DNA of 64,000 nucleotides. It comes from Deuterostichococcus epilithicus (Eukaryota > Chlorophyta > Trebouxiophyceae > Prasiolales > Stichococcaceae). The position numbers were made by a program, and so were the translations under genes. Location: positions 1,834,530 through 1,898,529 of the forward strand of contig JAVTLE010000023.1 in assembly GCA_033439295.1 (NCBI GenBank), given 5' to 3'. The first letter of the stretch is position 1. The number at the start of each line of letters is the position of its first letter. The notes under the pieces were generated by a model. It was given only the letters and a program-made list of their open reading frames with translations. It was not told where the DNA came from and ran no database searches. Positions 1 through 16,800 of this stretch are shown piece after piece.

Positions 1-999
1 CGTGCGCATTCCCTCAGCCGCAAAGCCTCAGGCCAATGTGAGTAGGCAGTCAAACCCAGCACCTACAGCCGCAACACGATGGCCCCGTCAGGCATGAGCC
101 GCAGAGCCGCAGAGAAAGATCCGTCATCAAATCGAGCCTGGCCGTCCCTCGGAAGCTCGAGCTCAAGCCAGGAATACCGCACCTGCATGGCCTGGCCGTT
201 GCCGAGCACATCATCCACCAAGGGGTGCACCACAAAGTCTGCCAGCGGCATGATGAGCCTGTTGTCGTACGGATCCAGGGGATCCTCTGGTGCCCCAGCG
301 GTCTGCCGCTGCTTTTCTGCTTCCACCTGCACGTTGTGTCTGGGCATTGTCGCGCTTGAATCCCGGCATGCAGCATGTCTCAGGTCATGCGCCGTAGGCG
401 AAGCGAGCCGGCCAGCAGGCACATGCATGTACGCTCCTCACCCGTTGCAGCATGTCTTGCTCGATGAAGGGCACTAGCATCGACCAGGGCCACACGTTGC
501 GCGTGTTGACTTTGGTCGGATCGGCCGTGTAGTTTTTTGGCCGCGTCAGCACGCGCGCCGCCACCTCCACCGCAAACTCGTAGGCGCTGAGCGCGCGACC
601 CACGGGGTCGCGCAACTGGGTGATGATGGCCGCCTCGTCCGGCAGGAAGTCCGTGGCGCTGTAGTCGTCGTGCGAGGACAGCAGGCCGCAGGAGCCGGTG
701 CTGACGTTGACCCGCAGCACGTCGTACGACTTGGCGCACCGCTTGCTGGGCGGGTGCGCCAGCTTCAGGAAGCAGCTGTGAAAGGTACGGCCTGCTGTCC
801 TTGGGATATGGAGGAAGAACAGCATCTTGCCAGCATCCGGCTTGGTCGCGCGGCCGGCGCCGCGCCCCTCAAGGTCGTGCGCAAGCGCCTCGCACTCATC
901 TCCACTGACAGCTCTAGTCAACCCAGCATGCAACAGAATCAAGATCACGATCAGCGTACCTGTCAATGCCTGGCTGCATGATTGACGAACAGGCATCAT
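1..999 (-). CDS. Sulfotransferase-like type II membrane protein (partial, runs off left edge)
   Basis: The start codon is at 999. A short N-terminus leads into a hydrophobic signal-anchor (ALTGTLIVILILLHAG). Next comes the PAPS-binding loop FLHIPRTAGRTF, followed about 100 residues later by RDPVGRALSAYEF, which fits the 3'-phosphate-binding segment of Golgi carbohydrate sulfotransferases of the heparan-sulfate O-sulfotransferase type. Exon 1 ends at 442 (GTGAGG donor). Exon 2 is 326-183 and exon 3 starts at 62 (acceptor CTGTAG) with VLGLTAYSHWPEA, then continues past base 1. Reading phase agrees across both introns. The family transfers sulfate from PAPS to glycans in the Golgi lumen, so a role in cell-wall or secreted polysaccharide sulfation is inferred. 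Substrate cannot be told. The C-terminal part of the domain lies outside the window. Confidence 0.75.
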
Positions 1000-1402
1000 G
1001 TTGGTTCACCGCAGTTGAAAATCAGCGAGCACCATCGTTCAACTCCTGCCCCGACATCACGGCACGAAAACACCGATGTCACCAGGAAATCAGTTCTGGC
1101 AGCGAGTCGCAGCAGCCTTTGGGATCAGCCATTCCGACAATGTCGGAGCGTTCGCGGGACTTCTGCGTGACGTGATCCACTGGTGACGTGCTCATCATGC
1201 TCATGCAGTGCAGCACGCACAAACGCTTCCATTTCCAGCTTTCCAGATAAATCAGATGAGCCTTTGTCGTTTTGCATACAAATCGCTGTCAATTTGCGCG
1301 TGCGGCCCATTCGGAGTGGAACATCAGACCTTCCAGCACCTCCACCACGCCAGGCGGTCACAGAACGACGCTGTCTGAGCGGCGCCGTGTGGTCAGCCGA
1401 CG
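1000..1402. promoter_or_regulatory. Divergent intergenic region, sulfotransferase / AFG3
   Basis: This 403-bp gap separates two start codons on opposite strands and should hold both promoters. I see no TATA-like element or other motif I can defend. No conserved coding sequence was found in it. Confidence 0.5.
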
Positions 1403-6559
<5,157 letters not shown>

Positions 6560-6996
6560 CTGGTGGTGCTTACTAAGCGACTCGGGCATGCCAAGCGGTG
6601 CCTTGTAGTGGAACTCTGTATAACACTGGAAAATATCGGGATGCCCAACCTTCAAAGCAGTGCATGTCTGCTGCACAATTTGAATGGAACCTTGGTCGGC
6701 CTTTGTGGAAAAGCAATGGCGCTGCACTGCCTCATCGTGTCCAGGTACACATCTGCTGCCTCAAACGCATCTCTGACGCAGGTAGGTACATTCAGCATCA
6801 GTGAAGCACTTGCATACCAAGGTAATGCGCTTGCCTTTGCAATTGGGGTTGCTGCAGAGACGGGGACAAACTCCATTGGATGCTATTGGTTTTACAGGTA
6901 AGAGGCACTCTGCAACCTGTATCAAACAGCAACTCTTTCTGTCCACCGGCAGCTTGCGAGCTGCTCCAAGCCCAGCATTCGAACGCGGCCAGCGCA
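6560..6996. other. Convergent 3' intergenic region, AFG3 / RPL23
   Basis: This 437-bp gap between two stop codons should hold both 3' UTRs. On the minus strand a TGTAA pentamer (the poly(A) signal used by many chlorophyte algae) lies at about 6893-6897, roughly 100 nt past the RPL23 stop, and is a reasonable candidate signal. No coding potential was recognised. Confidence 0.4.
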
Positions 6997-8119
6997 TCAG
7001 ACAATCGAATTGGCGGCTGACGCAATGCGCGGCCACAGGTCGGCGCACTCCTTTGCCACGGGACCCGTAATGGCTGACCCTGCACCAGCAAGTCAAAAGG
7101 TGGCTGTATGCTGCGCAAAACATCGCGGGTAGTAAACGGAGCAGGTGAGAGGGCACAGACCGCCGAACACATTGCGCAAGCCGTGCAGGGCACATGAGAA
7201 ATGCGGTGGAGCGCACCCTTCATCTCGCCCTTGGGGTTGACAATGACGCCGGCGTTGTCCTCGAAGTACAGGAAGACACCGTCCTTGCGGCGCCACGGCT
7301 TCCGCTGGCGGATGACCACTGCCGGCATGACTACGAGCAGCAACACATCCATGATGTCATGCTGCTGACCGGACTGCCTCCAGGTTCTGGTTGTTTCCGC
7401 CATGATCTACCGGCTGTTTTACTCCAGCCTCCCACTGAGCCCTCTGAGGCATGTGGCCGCAAGGCCCTTGCTGGGCAGGCCCTGTATGCTGCCCGGGGAC
7501 TGCTGTGCACCAGCACTGGCCATCATAACGCCCGCAGTCGTCACAACGCTGCGGCACAGCTGCTCCCTCGGTGGCGGCTCGCGCTGCTGCCTCGCTCAAG
7601 ATGGTGCTGCCGATGGATGCCAGAGGTGATTGGAGCAAAAGCTGCTCGGGCCCGCCGTGACCAGGTCTGATACAGCTGAACGCTTGCAGCAACTGCTGCA
7701 CGGCGAACACCACGATTGCGCAAGGCTGGTGCATCGGCGGCGAACCGCCTGCACGCTCGCGCGTAAGGCAAACACATGGCGCTTGCCTCTGAGGCATGCC
7801 ATTGAGCCCGTCGTCCGTGACCCCGGCTATCCTGAAGGCCACTGCAACCTGCAAACCGTGCGCTGACAGGCTGACTTTTCGGATGCTCACCCTTCTTGCG
7901 CAGGTCCGGCTTGCCCTTCTTCACCGTGGCCATGACCATGTCACCGCAGGCAGCCGCTGGCAGCCTGTTGAGGCGCGCGCCCCAGCCACAGACCGCGATG
8001 ATGTAGAGGTTCTTGGCTCCGGTGTTGTCGGCGCAGTTCATGACCGCAGCCACCGGCAGACCCAAAGACATGCGGAACTTGTTACCTGCCGCTCCTCCGC
8101 GCCCCCGCTTGGACGCCAT
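6997..8119 (-). CDS. RPL23: Cytosolic 60S ribosomal protein uL14 (RPL23)
   Basis: Three exons, 8119-7891, 7330-7217 and 7079-6997, join in phase to give 141 residues; the eukaryotic family is about 140. Conserved blocks are [60 protein letters not shown] and the end [14 protein letters not shown]. The start MASKRGRG is the usual eukaryotic N-terminus. uL14 sits at the 60S subunit interface and contacts eIF6, which the SBDS pathway releases; an SBDS gene also lies in this window, probably by chance. Intron 1 is long here (about 560 bp). The gene is divergent from OXA1 and convergent with AFG3. Confidence 0.97.
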
Positions 8120-8511
8120 GGTGGCCTCTGCAAAGCACGGATTGATGCTGGTCGACCCCAGTCGCAAGCGACTTCAGGGACTGGCGACGCACGGGCAGCT
8201 CGCAGCAGCAGCACCGCAGCAGCAGCACACATTCTGACCTTTTGGCGCTGGCCCTGCGCCTCTGGCTTTCTCCGAAAAGGGCGTTGTCAATCGGCCGCCT
8301 CCACTTTAGCAGGGTGCAGCGGAAGCAGGAGAAGGCGAGGAAGTAGCCGTGTGTGGGACGGTCATGCTTGTGCGCCCATGTGCAAAGCGATGTGCAGGTG
8401 TGCTCGCAGGGCGCTTGGCGTGCTAGCATCAATCTCAGAGCAATCCTGCAAGCAGTCCAGAGTGTCTGCATTGCCCAGGGCCAGTGACCGGGCGTACCAG
8501 CAGTGAAGGTC
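8120..8511. promoter_or_regulatory. Divergent intergenic region, RPL23 / OXA1
   Basis: This 392-bp gap between opposed start codons is the presumed bidirectional promoter of a cytosolic ribosomal protein gene and a mitochondrial insertase gene. A CAG-rich stretch lies at about 8203-8225. No further element was identified. Confidence 0.45.
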
Positions 8512-10623
8512 ATGAGACGAGCCACGGGGCTGCTGCGCCATTTGTGTGCCCACGGCGAGACTGCGTGCGCCAGCGCCGTGCCGGTGGGCAGGCTGCTGCC
8601 AGCCTTTGCGGCTGAGGCGAACCCGCTGGCCTCTGCCACCGCCAGCCAGCTGGTGGGCTGCTCGGACGGGACAGGCAGGCGACGCGGCGGCACGGGGCTG
8701 CATGGCGGCGGCCGCGGCTTCAGCAGCGGTCCCGTGGATCTGGATGCGTCGGAAGGCACCGCAGCCGCCACCCAAGCAGCCGGCGCAGCCTCAGCACCTT
8801 CAGCACTGGATCCGCAGCTCATAGCTGACGCATGCGGCGCCGCAGAGGTGGATGCGCTGGCGGCTGCAGCGGAGATGGGCTGGCTGCCGACCAAGGCGCT
8901 GCTGAACCTTCTCGGGGGCGTGCATCTGGGACTGGACCTTTCGTGGTGCGCGGGCGCACATCACAGCATCCTGACATCCATGCCCTGTCGTCAACTTGAG
9001 GCGCTCCTGCGAAAGGAACTTCGAAGTTGTGCCGCACACACCAGCGCACAGAGGTCGTGGTTTCAATAGGCTGGCACATGCTGCTGCAGGATACCGACCA
9101 TCGCAGCCACCACAGTCGCAGTGCGAACGCTCCTGTTCCCTGTGATGGTGTACCAGATGAAGAACACCTCCAAAATGTCGGTGAGCAGTGCTGGCATGCG
9201 GACGTGTTCGCCAAGGCTGCATCGCCCCTGGGCTTGCCTGCGGTTGCACAGATGCTCACCGACTGACACGACGTCTGCTGCGCAGGCAGCCCGGCCAGAG
9301 ATGGAGCACCTTATGACATGGCTCAAGGAGCGGCAGGCTTCGGCAGGAGTGAGCTGATGCTGTGACTTGTCTGTAGCGCAGCATCGTTTCCAGTTGATCT
9401 GCTTGCATTTCCTCGTCGCCAGCGGCCCAAGGATTGCACAGCACAGGCAATCGCTAAGTAAGCATCCACTTTGGCATCTCCACAGAAGGAGGAGATGGCG
9501 ACGCTGCAGACGGAGTACTGGACGCGCATCAACCAGATCTGGGCCAAGTACGACTGCAACCCCGCCAAGAGCATGGTGTCGCTGGCTGTCCAGGCGCCCG
9601 TCTTCCTCTGCTTCTTCGCCGGCCTGCGCCACCTGTCTGCCGCCAAGGTGCCGCGCTTGCTCAGTCTCCTGGTTCGAGACAATCTGCCACCTGCCCCACT
9701 ATCCGGCTCGTCAGTCGGAGCATTGGCTGGCGTCTGCATCCGGTGATGGTGCAGAGCGTAGAAGGGAAGCAGAACGGAAGACGTATGGATGCTGCGGAGC
9801 CCACTGTAAGCCCCTGATGTGTGTCCGGGCTCTGCGACACAGGTGCCGTCGATGATGGACGGCGGCGCGCTGTGGTTCAGCGACCTGACGGTGGCGGACC
9901 CCACCTATGCGCTGCCGATCCTGTGCAGCCTGAGCTTCCTGGCGACAGTGGAACTGGGTGCCGCCGACGGCATGCAAGGGCAGCCGCCCGCCATGCTCAA
10001 GCGAATGAAGATGATGATGCGCGGCCTGGCGGTCGTCATCGTGCCCTTCACCGCCAGCATGCCCGCCGTGCGTTACACGCCGGCCCCCGCGCTGCCATGC
10101 TGTCCGTTTGGTCATTTGGACAGCCGAGCTGTTTGAAGGCATCTGACGGCCAGCAAGGCTACTCTCTGCAATGCGCTGATGGCTGACTCGTTTGTGCTCT
10201 GCAGAGCGTCTTTGTGTACTGGATCGCCTCCAACTTCTTCTCACTGGGACAGACAGCACGTGAGTTAAGCCGTGCACCTTGAGCTGCTGCCTCAGCCTGC
10301 CTCGGGCGGTGTGTCCCGGCTGCGCCTTGCATCCTGATCCTGCTGTGTTGTCGCCTGCAGTCCTGAAGTCCAACACTTTGCGGAAGACACTGGGACTGCC
10401 GCTGCTGGGCCTGGGTGCCGCCTCCCCGACGACTCCGGAGCCAGCCCAGATGTTTACCAGCAAGCCGCCGCCGGCAGGCGGTGCAGCTGCAGCGAGCCGG
10501 CCGACGGCGCCCGCGGGTCCAGTGACGTATGACGTCGACCCGCTGCCCTCGCAGTCCTCAGCACAGCCCGGCCAAGTGAAGCGGGCCAAGAGGAAGCCTG
10601 GCCGCTCGAGGAAGGCTCGGTGA
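8512..10623 (+). CDS. OXA1: Mitochondrial inner-membrane insertase OXA1 (YidC/Alb3 family)
   Basis: Inserts mitochondrially encoded and some imported proteins into the inner membrane. The first ATG, at 8512, starts an Arg-rich presequence (MRRATGLLRHLC). Then come a low-complexity linker, PTKALLNLLGG just before the insertase core, TM1 (WWATIVAATVAVRTLLFPV, about 9080-9140), the cytosol-type loop EMATLQTEYWTRINQIWAKY, TM2 (SLAVQAPVFLCFFAGL), TM3 (PILCSLSFLATVELG), TM4 (MRGLAVVIVPFTASMPA) and TM5 (SVFVYWIASNFFSLGQ). The C-terminal tail is basic (KRAKRKPGRSRKAR), as expected for ribosome contact in mitochondrial OXA1. Plant mitochondrial OXA1 carries the same QLIADACGAAEV-like segment, which argues against plastid Alb3. 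At least seven exons. Its 3' end is 256 bp from that of the DDB1-like gene. Confidence 0.92.
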
Positions 10624-10879
10624 CCAGCTGAAATCTCTGCAAACCGCATCAGGTGCTGCCGCGGGCAGGCGGTAGGTGTTCAGGAAGGTATGATTGCGGT
10701 AAACGCCATCTGAAACGTAGAAGCTAGACCTCATTTCGTTGGATTGCAAATGGCGCACCGCCGTCTGAAGAACCAGAAACACTTCAAGAAAAACTGGGCC
10801 ACTGCATGTTCCTGCCTGTTCCGCCAGCAAGACTGCAGCAGTAACACTGCACCAAAAACTTGCCCTGCAAGGTTGCTGG

Positions 10880-13800
10880 TCACTGCCAGCTGGTGTCGTC
10901 GTGCAGCTGCAGTGACAGATCATGCACAAGCTGTGCCGCTCTCGAGCCCGCTGCTGATGTGACGAAGTCGGAGTTTTGCCCGTCGACAGCAGAGTCGAGC
11001 ATCATCGCCACGAGGTCGCCGTCCACAGCGTTGCTTGGCAGCGCCATAAAGTCGTCCTGCGCATTGCGGTACAGATGATCTCAGAATCTTTCGTGGACAC
11101 GCAATGCACCAAAACGTTCATCAGCTTGTTGCGAGAAGCTGCTGCTGCCGCAGAGCAGGCGCACCTCGTCGGCGTCAAAGCTCTGCAGCGACCAGACCGC
11201 CTCGTGCGTCCTGCCACCGGAGCAGTCGTGCAGGCTGAACCTCCAGGCGCGCGCGGCGGCCTGCGCCTCCGCCAGCAGAGCGGCGTCCGCCTGCCCCACC
11301 ACCTGCGGGCAGCGGACGATCGATGCTGGCGAGGTGCCCTGTAATGGCAGGTGGAGGCTTTCTGCAGCTCTGTTCCTGCCCAGCGCAGCCCGAAACGCTG
11401 GTTGCCTGCCATCCGTGGACGCAAGGTTACAGAGGGCGCTGTGCTGCTGCCACCGCCGCATGCACAGCTTGAGTTGAGACACACGTTCAGCTGCAAGCTC
11501 ATGCGGCACAGTGCTAGAGCCGCACGTGGATGATGCCGACGCCGCCGTCCCGCGTGACAAACAGCGCAGACTCTCTGCCGCCTGCCGCCTCCGTGGTGGG
11601 CGAGCCGCTGCCGCCGGCGCCGTCTGGCTGACCGCCGCCTGCTTCAGCTGAGGGCGCGCCGCAGCCTGGCCGCGGCGGCAGCAAGCAGCATGAGGCCGGC
11701 AGCGGGTGGTGGGGCACGCCCAGGGAGCCTGGCACCAAGCCTGCGATGTTGTGCTGCGTCCTGTTGCAGGCCACACGTCAGGCTCATCTGTTGTTACAGG
11801 ACTCGGTCTGCATGAAGCTTAGCGTCGTGCAATTTGACATTGAGGCAAGTGTGATGCTGGCGGCTGCCACTCGCAAACGTCCATGCACCAGATGGACGCA
11901 CACCAATGACTCACGGCTGCTCAGATCATGGCGGTTGTCATCCGACTGGTGATGCGTGCAAACCTGCATGCGCTGGCGATGCCCAAAGGCACCAGGCTGG
12001 GCTGCCACGTCGCTCCGGTGCCCGGCTCTGCTGCATCCTGCTGCCTGCCTGCCTCTGCCATCTGCTGCTGGTGTCTCGCCATCGCCACCTCAGCTTCGGC
12101 TTCGATGGCAGGGAACCTGCGAGGTCGCATGCAGGCTTGGCACAGCAGACCCTGCTGCAGTTCTTGTTTAGATTGCCTTGCTTTGAGCATATGTGAGAAG
12201 CCAAATTGAAGGGTGCGCAGATAACCGGATGACGGTCATGCAGTGCTGTAAATACATTTCGACGTCGTGCAGGTGCCTGCTCTGCGGTCGGCTCACCTCC
12301 TCAGCAGCAGGACGCCGGTCGGGTGCGCAGCCACCAGGAAGCGGTCACCCGTCAGCGGCAGGAACGCCGCGGCGTTCAGGCCGCTGACGTCCTCCGAGCG
12401 CGGCAGCAGCTGCCTCGGAGATGGCCCGCCAGTGCCGCCGCTGCCTGGAGATCCCGCGGTGCCAGGGGTGGCACTCCACTCCATGCCGCAGTCTGCCTCC
12501 GCCTGGGGCCGGCGGCGGCTTGCTGCCATGCCATTGGGGGACCGTGCTGCTGCTGGGCGGCTGCTTATGTCGCCTGGGCCACAGACGACCACGGAGCCCA
12601 GGAGCGGGGAGGCCACGAGACACTCGCCGACAGGCTGCAGCGCCGTGATGCAGCTGGGGCCGTCCTGCATCTGCAGCGCAGAGGCCGATAGCATATTGGT
12701 GACACCTTGCCGCATGGTGATGGGCTGCCAGGTGAACGCAAAGGTTCGTGTGCAAGCAGTGCACCTGGTCATTTATTGAGAGGTCACTGATATTCGGCTG
12801 GCTGCCTGCTGCGCTCTGCAAGGTGGTTGCGGGCCAATGCAGGACTCGCACAGTTGTGTGAGCGCGCCTGGTACAGCTGCACGAGGCCGACGTGAAGACC
12901 GCCTGCTGGCTGCTTGCTGTCTGCAGAGCCTCTTGTGATGTGCAGACTGTACACCTGCATGCACAACAGCAGAGAAGACTCCGCGCTAGTCGAAGCATTC
13001 CACTGGGCACCTTGGAAGTAGCTGCCAGTGGCTTCAGCCACGGCAGCAGCTCAGTATGGCATGGACAGGGCAAACAGCTACAGCACATGGAGACGGAGTA
13101 GAGCAGTACCTTCACTCCGCTGTGACACGCTGCAACCAGCTGCGCGCCGGTGTCGCGTGGCCGCAGGACTGTGAGCGCGTGGCAGATGCCGGGCACCGGG
13201 TGCGTGCCATGCAGCTGCAGCTGGTACCTGTGCAGGCACAGACAGGTCAGCCAGAGAAGACACGGTGGGTGGTGGGGCCCCAGCATTCCGCCAAGTCCAC
13301 TCAGCTTGGTCCGGCTTGCCCACGCACTCACAGCAGCTGCACAGCAGCCTGAACTACAAGGAGATCCGGCCTGGCATGCACAGTCCATGCCTCCCAGCCT
13401 GAAGCGAAGCGGGACCGCACCGGTCTGCGGTGTCCTCAGCCGGATGGTGGGCCACCGAGAAGAAGGACAACGCCGCGGCGGGCGCCGCCGGTGGCCTGTT
13501 GCCGAGCCATAGCCCTGCGTCCGGCTCAGCGTAGTGGGCCACAGCCGCCAAGTCTACAAGCTCTGCTGCAGCCCCGACGGTGGCCTCGCCTCGGCTGGAT
13601 GCGCCGCGTCCGTCGGCGTGGCCGGCGATGACGGGCACCTGCCCCACATGCGCCGCCGTGATCTGCTGCCCCTCCCGCAGCTGCACCTCCTCCAACTGCA
13701 TGCGAGGCCACGACTAAAGCCTCGACTGCTGCCACTCCGAAGTGTCAGCCAAATGCTGATCGTGCCACAGATTTGTCGCAAGCTGAGGCCTGGTCCAGGC

Positions 13801-16800
13801 ACAATGCGCACAGCAGTCGTCGGTGCAGTTTTCAAGCAGTAGCAGCCGCACGACCAACAGCTGACCAGGCACGAGCAGCGCGTCTCCCGGGTCCAAAGAG
13901 CCAGCCATGGTACCTGCCGCAGGGAGGTGGCGTGCAGCAGGCGCAGCCTGCACAAGCCGTCCAGCGACTGCATCGCCAGAAGCAGCGTGCGGGTGGAGGG
14001 GAAGAGCGTGATGTACAGTGGTGTATCGCCCACGTGGGCCGAGCGCCACCGCAGCCGACAAGCAGGGTACATGTGCCCGATGCTAAGCTGACCCCCTTCT
14101 GCAACATGATCAGCAACACTCGTGCTCTCAAGGCCGAAGTCGAATTCTGAGCTGCCAAACGAAACCAGGGAGTGCTGTACTTCTGACAGGGTATCATAGC
14201 ACTGAGCCGACCGGCAGCTGCAGAATGCACAAACGATGAGAGGCGCTGCTGCTCAAAAATCATGAGCAGGAAGAAAGTACACACAGAGGATTGATGTGGA
14301 TCATACCAGAGATCCAGGCGAAGTTCAAGGCCCTGGCATCCGAGTCCAGGCTGGCGGCAGCCACGATGCCGTCGCCGCTGATCCGCAGAGCCTCCACCGT
14401 GCCCGCGCCTGCAGCCACAATGCAACTGCATCACTCCTTATCCTGAAGTACAGCGGGTTCCTCCACGCAATTTCTGTTGCCGGCAAAACTTTCGGTTTGC
14501 ACATAAGGAACGTGACCCTCCGATTCCTCCCGTGATCAGCGGCGACCCACTACCCAGCCGTCCTCATTCCAAAAGTTCACGTATCGGGTTGAGCTTCACA
14601 GCAAAGAATGAGCAGACGTCTGGGGCTCGGTGCACACCGTCTGCACCGCCGGCGTGGGCTTTGTGCCGCAGCAGCAGCGCCTGGTCGGACACCGCCAGCA
14701 CGCCACATGCCGTGTCGACGAGGCGCACCTCGGTGAGGCCAGCTTGCACGACGCGCCCTGCCCCTGCAACGTGCGTGAGAGGGTTGTCGTCCTCCCAGTA
14801 AGGATTCCTACGTGTGGTGGCTCTCCTCCTTGCTGCGCTGCGCTCTGCTGTCCGCTATGCTGCTGGGTCGAGAAGCACTACTGCCTCTCGGCAATGCGAG
14901 CAGCAAGCCAGTAGGTGTTCCGTGGCCTGGCAGCACCGGCAACAGCATGTGCAAGTAAAGGACAAGCTTACCCAGAGAAGGGGCGGAGTCGCTGCAGTAC
15001 ATGGGGCAGAAGGCGACCTCGCCGCTGGAGGAGCCGGCGAACAGGAACGCCTGGCTGCGCCCCCCCAGTGCCGCCTCACGCACAAGCAGAGAGCGCGGCG
15101 TGCCGCTCTGCAGCCGCAGCATCGGCAGCAGCAGCGGCTGCGGCGCTGCGACTCCGCCAGCTGCGGCATTGGCGCTCTCCAGCCGCCACAGCGCCACCTC
15201 GTTGGTGATCCACATGCCGACCAGCGCCCACAGCGTTGCCTGCACAGGACGGACGTCAGGAAGCGTCACTGTTCTGTAATTTGGGTGCTGGTGTCGTCCT
15301 GGAAGAGGATGGCACGACACGACCTGGGGTTCCACCATGGCGTGTACCGAGCAAGGGCGCTGCCTGTGCCGGACGGCTACTCAATTCACAGGGCCGAGGT
15401 CCATCGGGCTTCGGCAGAGCCCGAGACAATACGACCCACCTGGCCGTCTGCCGCGTCTGTCGCATCGGTCTCGGCATGCGCAGCAAGCCTAAACAGCGCC
15501 AGCGAGGCGACCTGCGCGGGGCTGACGGCTGAGAGCACGTGTGTGGACTCCATGCCACCGCTGTCAGGCTCGGCGACCTGCAGGTGGTGCAGCCCGGCGC
15601 CGCACGCCACGAGGACGCTGCTGCCGCACGCGGCCGCCACCGTGATTGCACCCTCGTCCGCTGGCGGGATCCAGCTGTGGAGGGCGCCCGCCATGCCTGG
15701 CAGCGGCATCGTGCGGACTTCCTGCCAGGCCAGAGACACAAAGGTATTGTGGTTCGGCGACAGCACAGCACGCCTGCCTGGCACTGAGGTGTCTCCCACA
15801 GCCACCTGACTAGCAACAAGCCGCCGTGCAGAAGCCGCCGGGGTAAAAGTGGCTGAGAGGGAAAGAGGAACGCAGATCACCTGCGCTGTGACTTGCAGCA
15901 TGACGTAGCCCGGCAGAACTGCGACCAGCAGCGATGCGGCGTCCTGCTGCAGCCCCCCGGGCGACCCCACGGGCTGCACATCGCCGCCCCGTACGTCCAG
16001 CAGGCTGGTGGCGCCGGCCAGCTCGGACGATAGCGCGAGCCACCTCGGCGCCTGCTGCGTGCCCGGGGCGCGCCACAACGCCCACAGGGCGGGCCGGCCC
16101 TGCACGAGCAGCACGATTTGGTCTGAATTTGCTGCAGCTGCTGCACCTCGCGCCAGGGCCAACAGCTCCCGTGTGCAACCAGCCACTCCGTCTCATGCCG
16201 GCGGTCATCCGGGACATGTACAATCGGAGCACACCTGCACGCCCAGCTCGACCTGCAGATCCGCCGCCAGGCCCGTGCTAAGGCAGGCGACGCAAACAGA
16301 GCCAGTCGGAGCAGCGCCGCAGGCCATCACAAGCCGCTGCTCGCCGGAGCCTGGTCACAACACACAGCACGATGCTCAGCCTTGAGCCTTGAATGGGTGA
16401 CCCAATCCATGCTGCCCTGGAGGAGGACTGGAAAGCCAAGATGCCTGCCCAAGCAGGTAAGCAATTAGGCCAGGTCGCAAGCAGGAGTGCGTGCCTGGTG
16501 GGTCCTCGAAGGCGAGCTGGGCCTGCACAGGCGACAGGCTCTCGAGGCCCGGCGCGTCTGTCGGGTGCCACTGCACCGCGGCATCCCCCAGCGGCTGGTC
16601 AGCCGCCCAGTCGTCGGCAAGCGCACTCGGCACTGGTAGAATGAGCGAGGCGCCGCTGTGGCTCCCAACGAACAGCCACCCTGATCCACAGAAGGTGCTG
16701 TTGGTTCAGTGGCAAGTATCCTGGCACGTATACGGTCCGGTGCTATGCATTCCTGTGCATTCAGTCAAACCACCTGCCGCAGGCCGACAGCTGCGGCCTT

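Noticed and set aside
8503-8511. OXA1 start at 8503
   Set aside because: That codon is GTG; the first ATG is at 8512 and opens a good presequence.
12345-13388. A 347-residue minus-strand open frame taken as a single exon
   Set aside because: Only a part (the segment ending in CHSGVKVL) matches the DDB1 fold; the rest runs through introns and through out-of-frame parts of other exons of the DDB1-like gene.
14814-15809. A 331-residue plus-strand open frame
   Set aside because: It is antisense to exons of the DDB1-like gene, with low-complexity Arg/Ala/Ser content and no recognisable motif.
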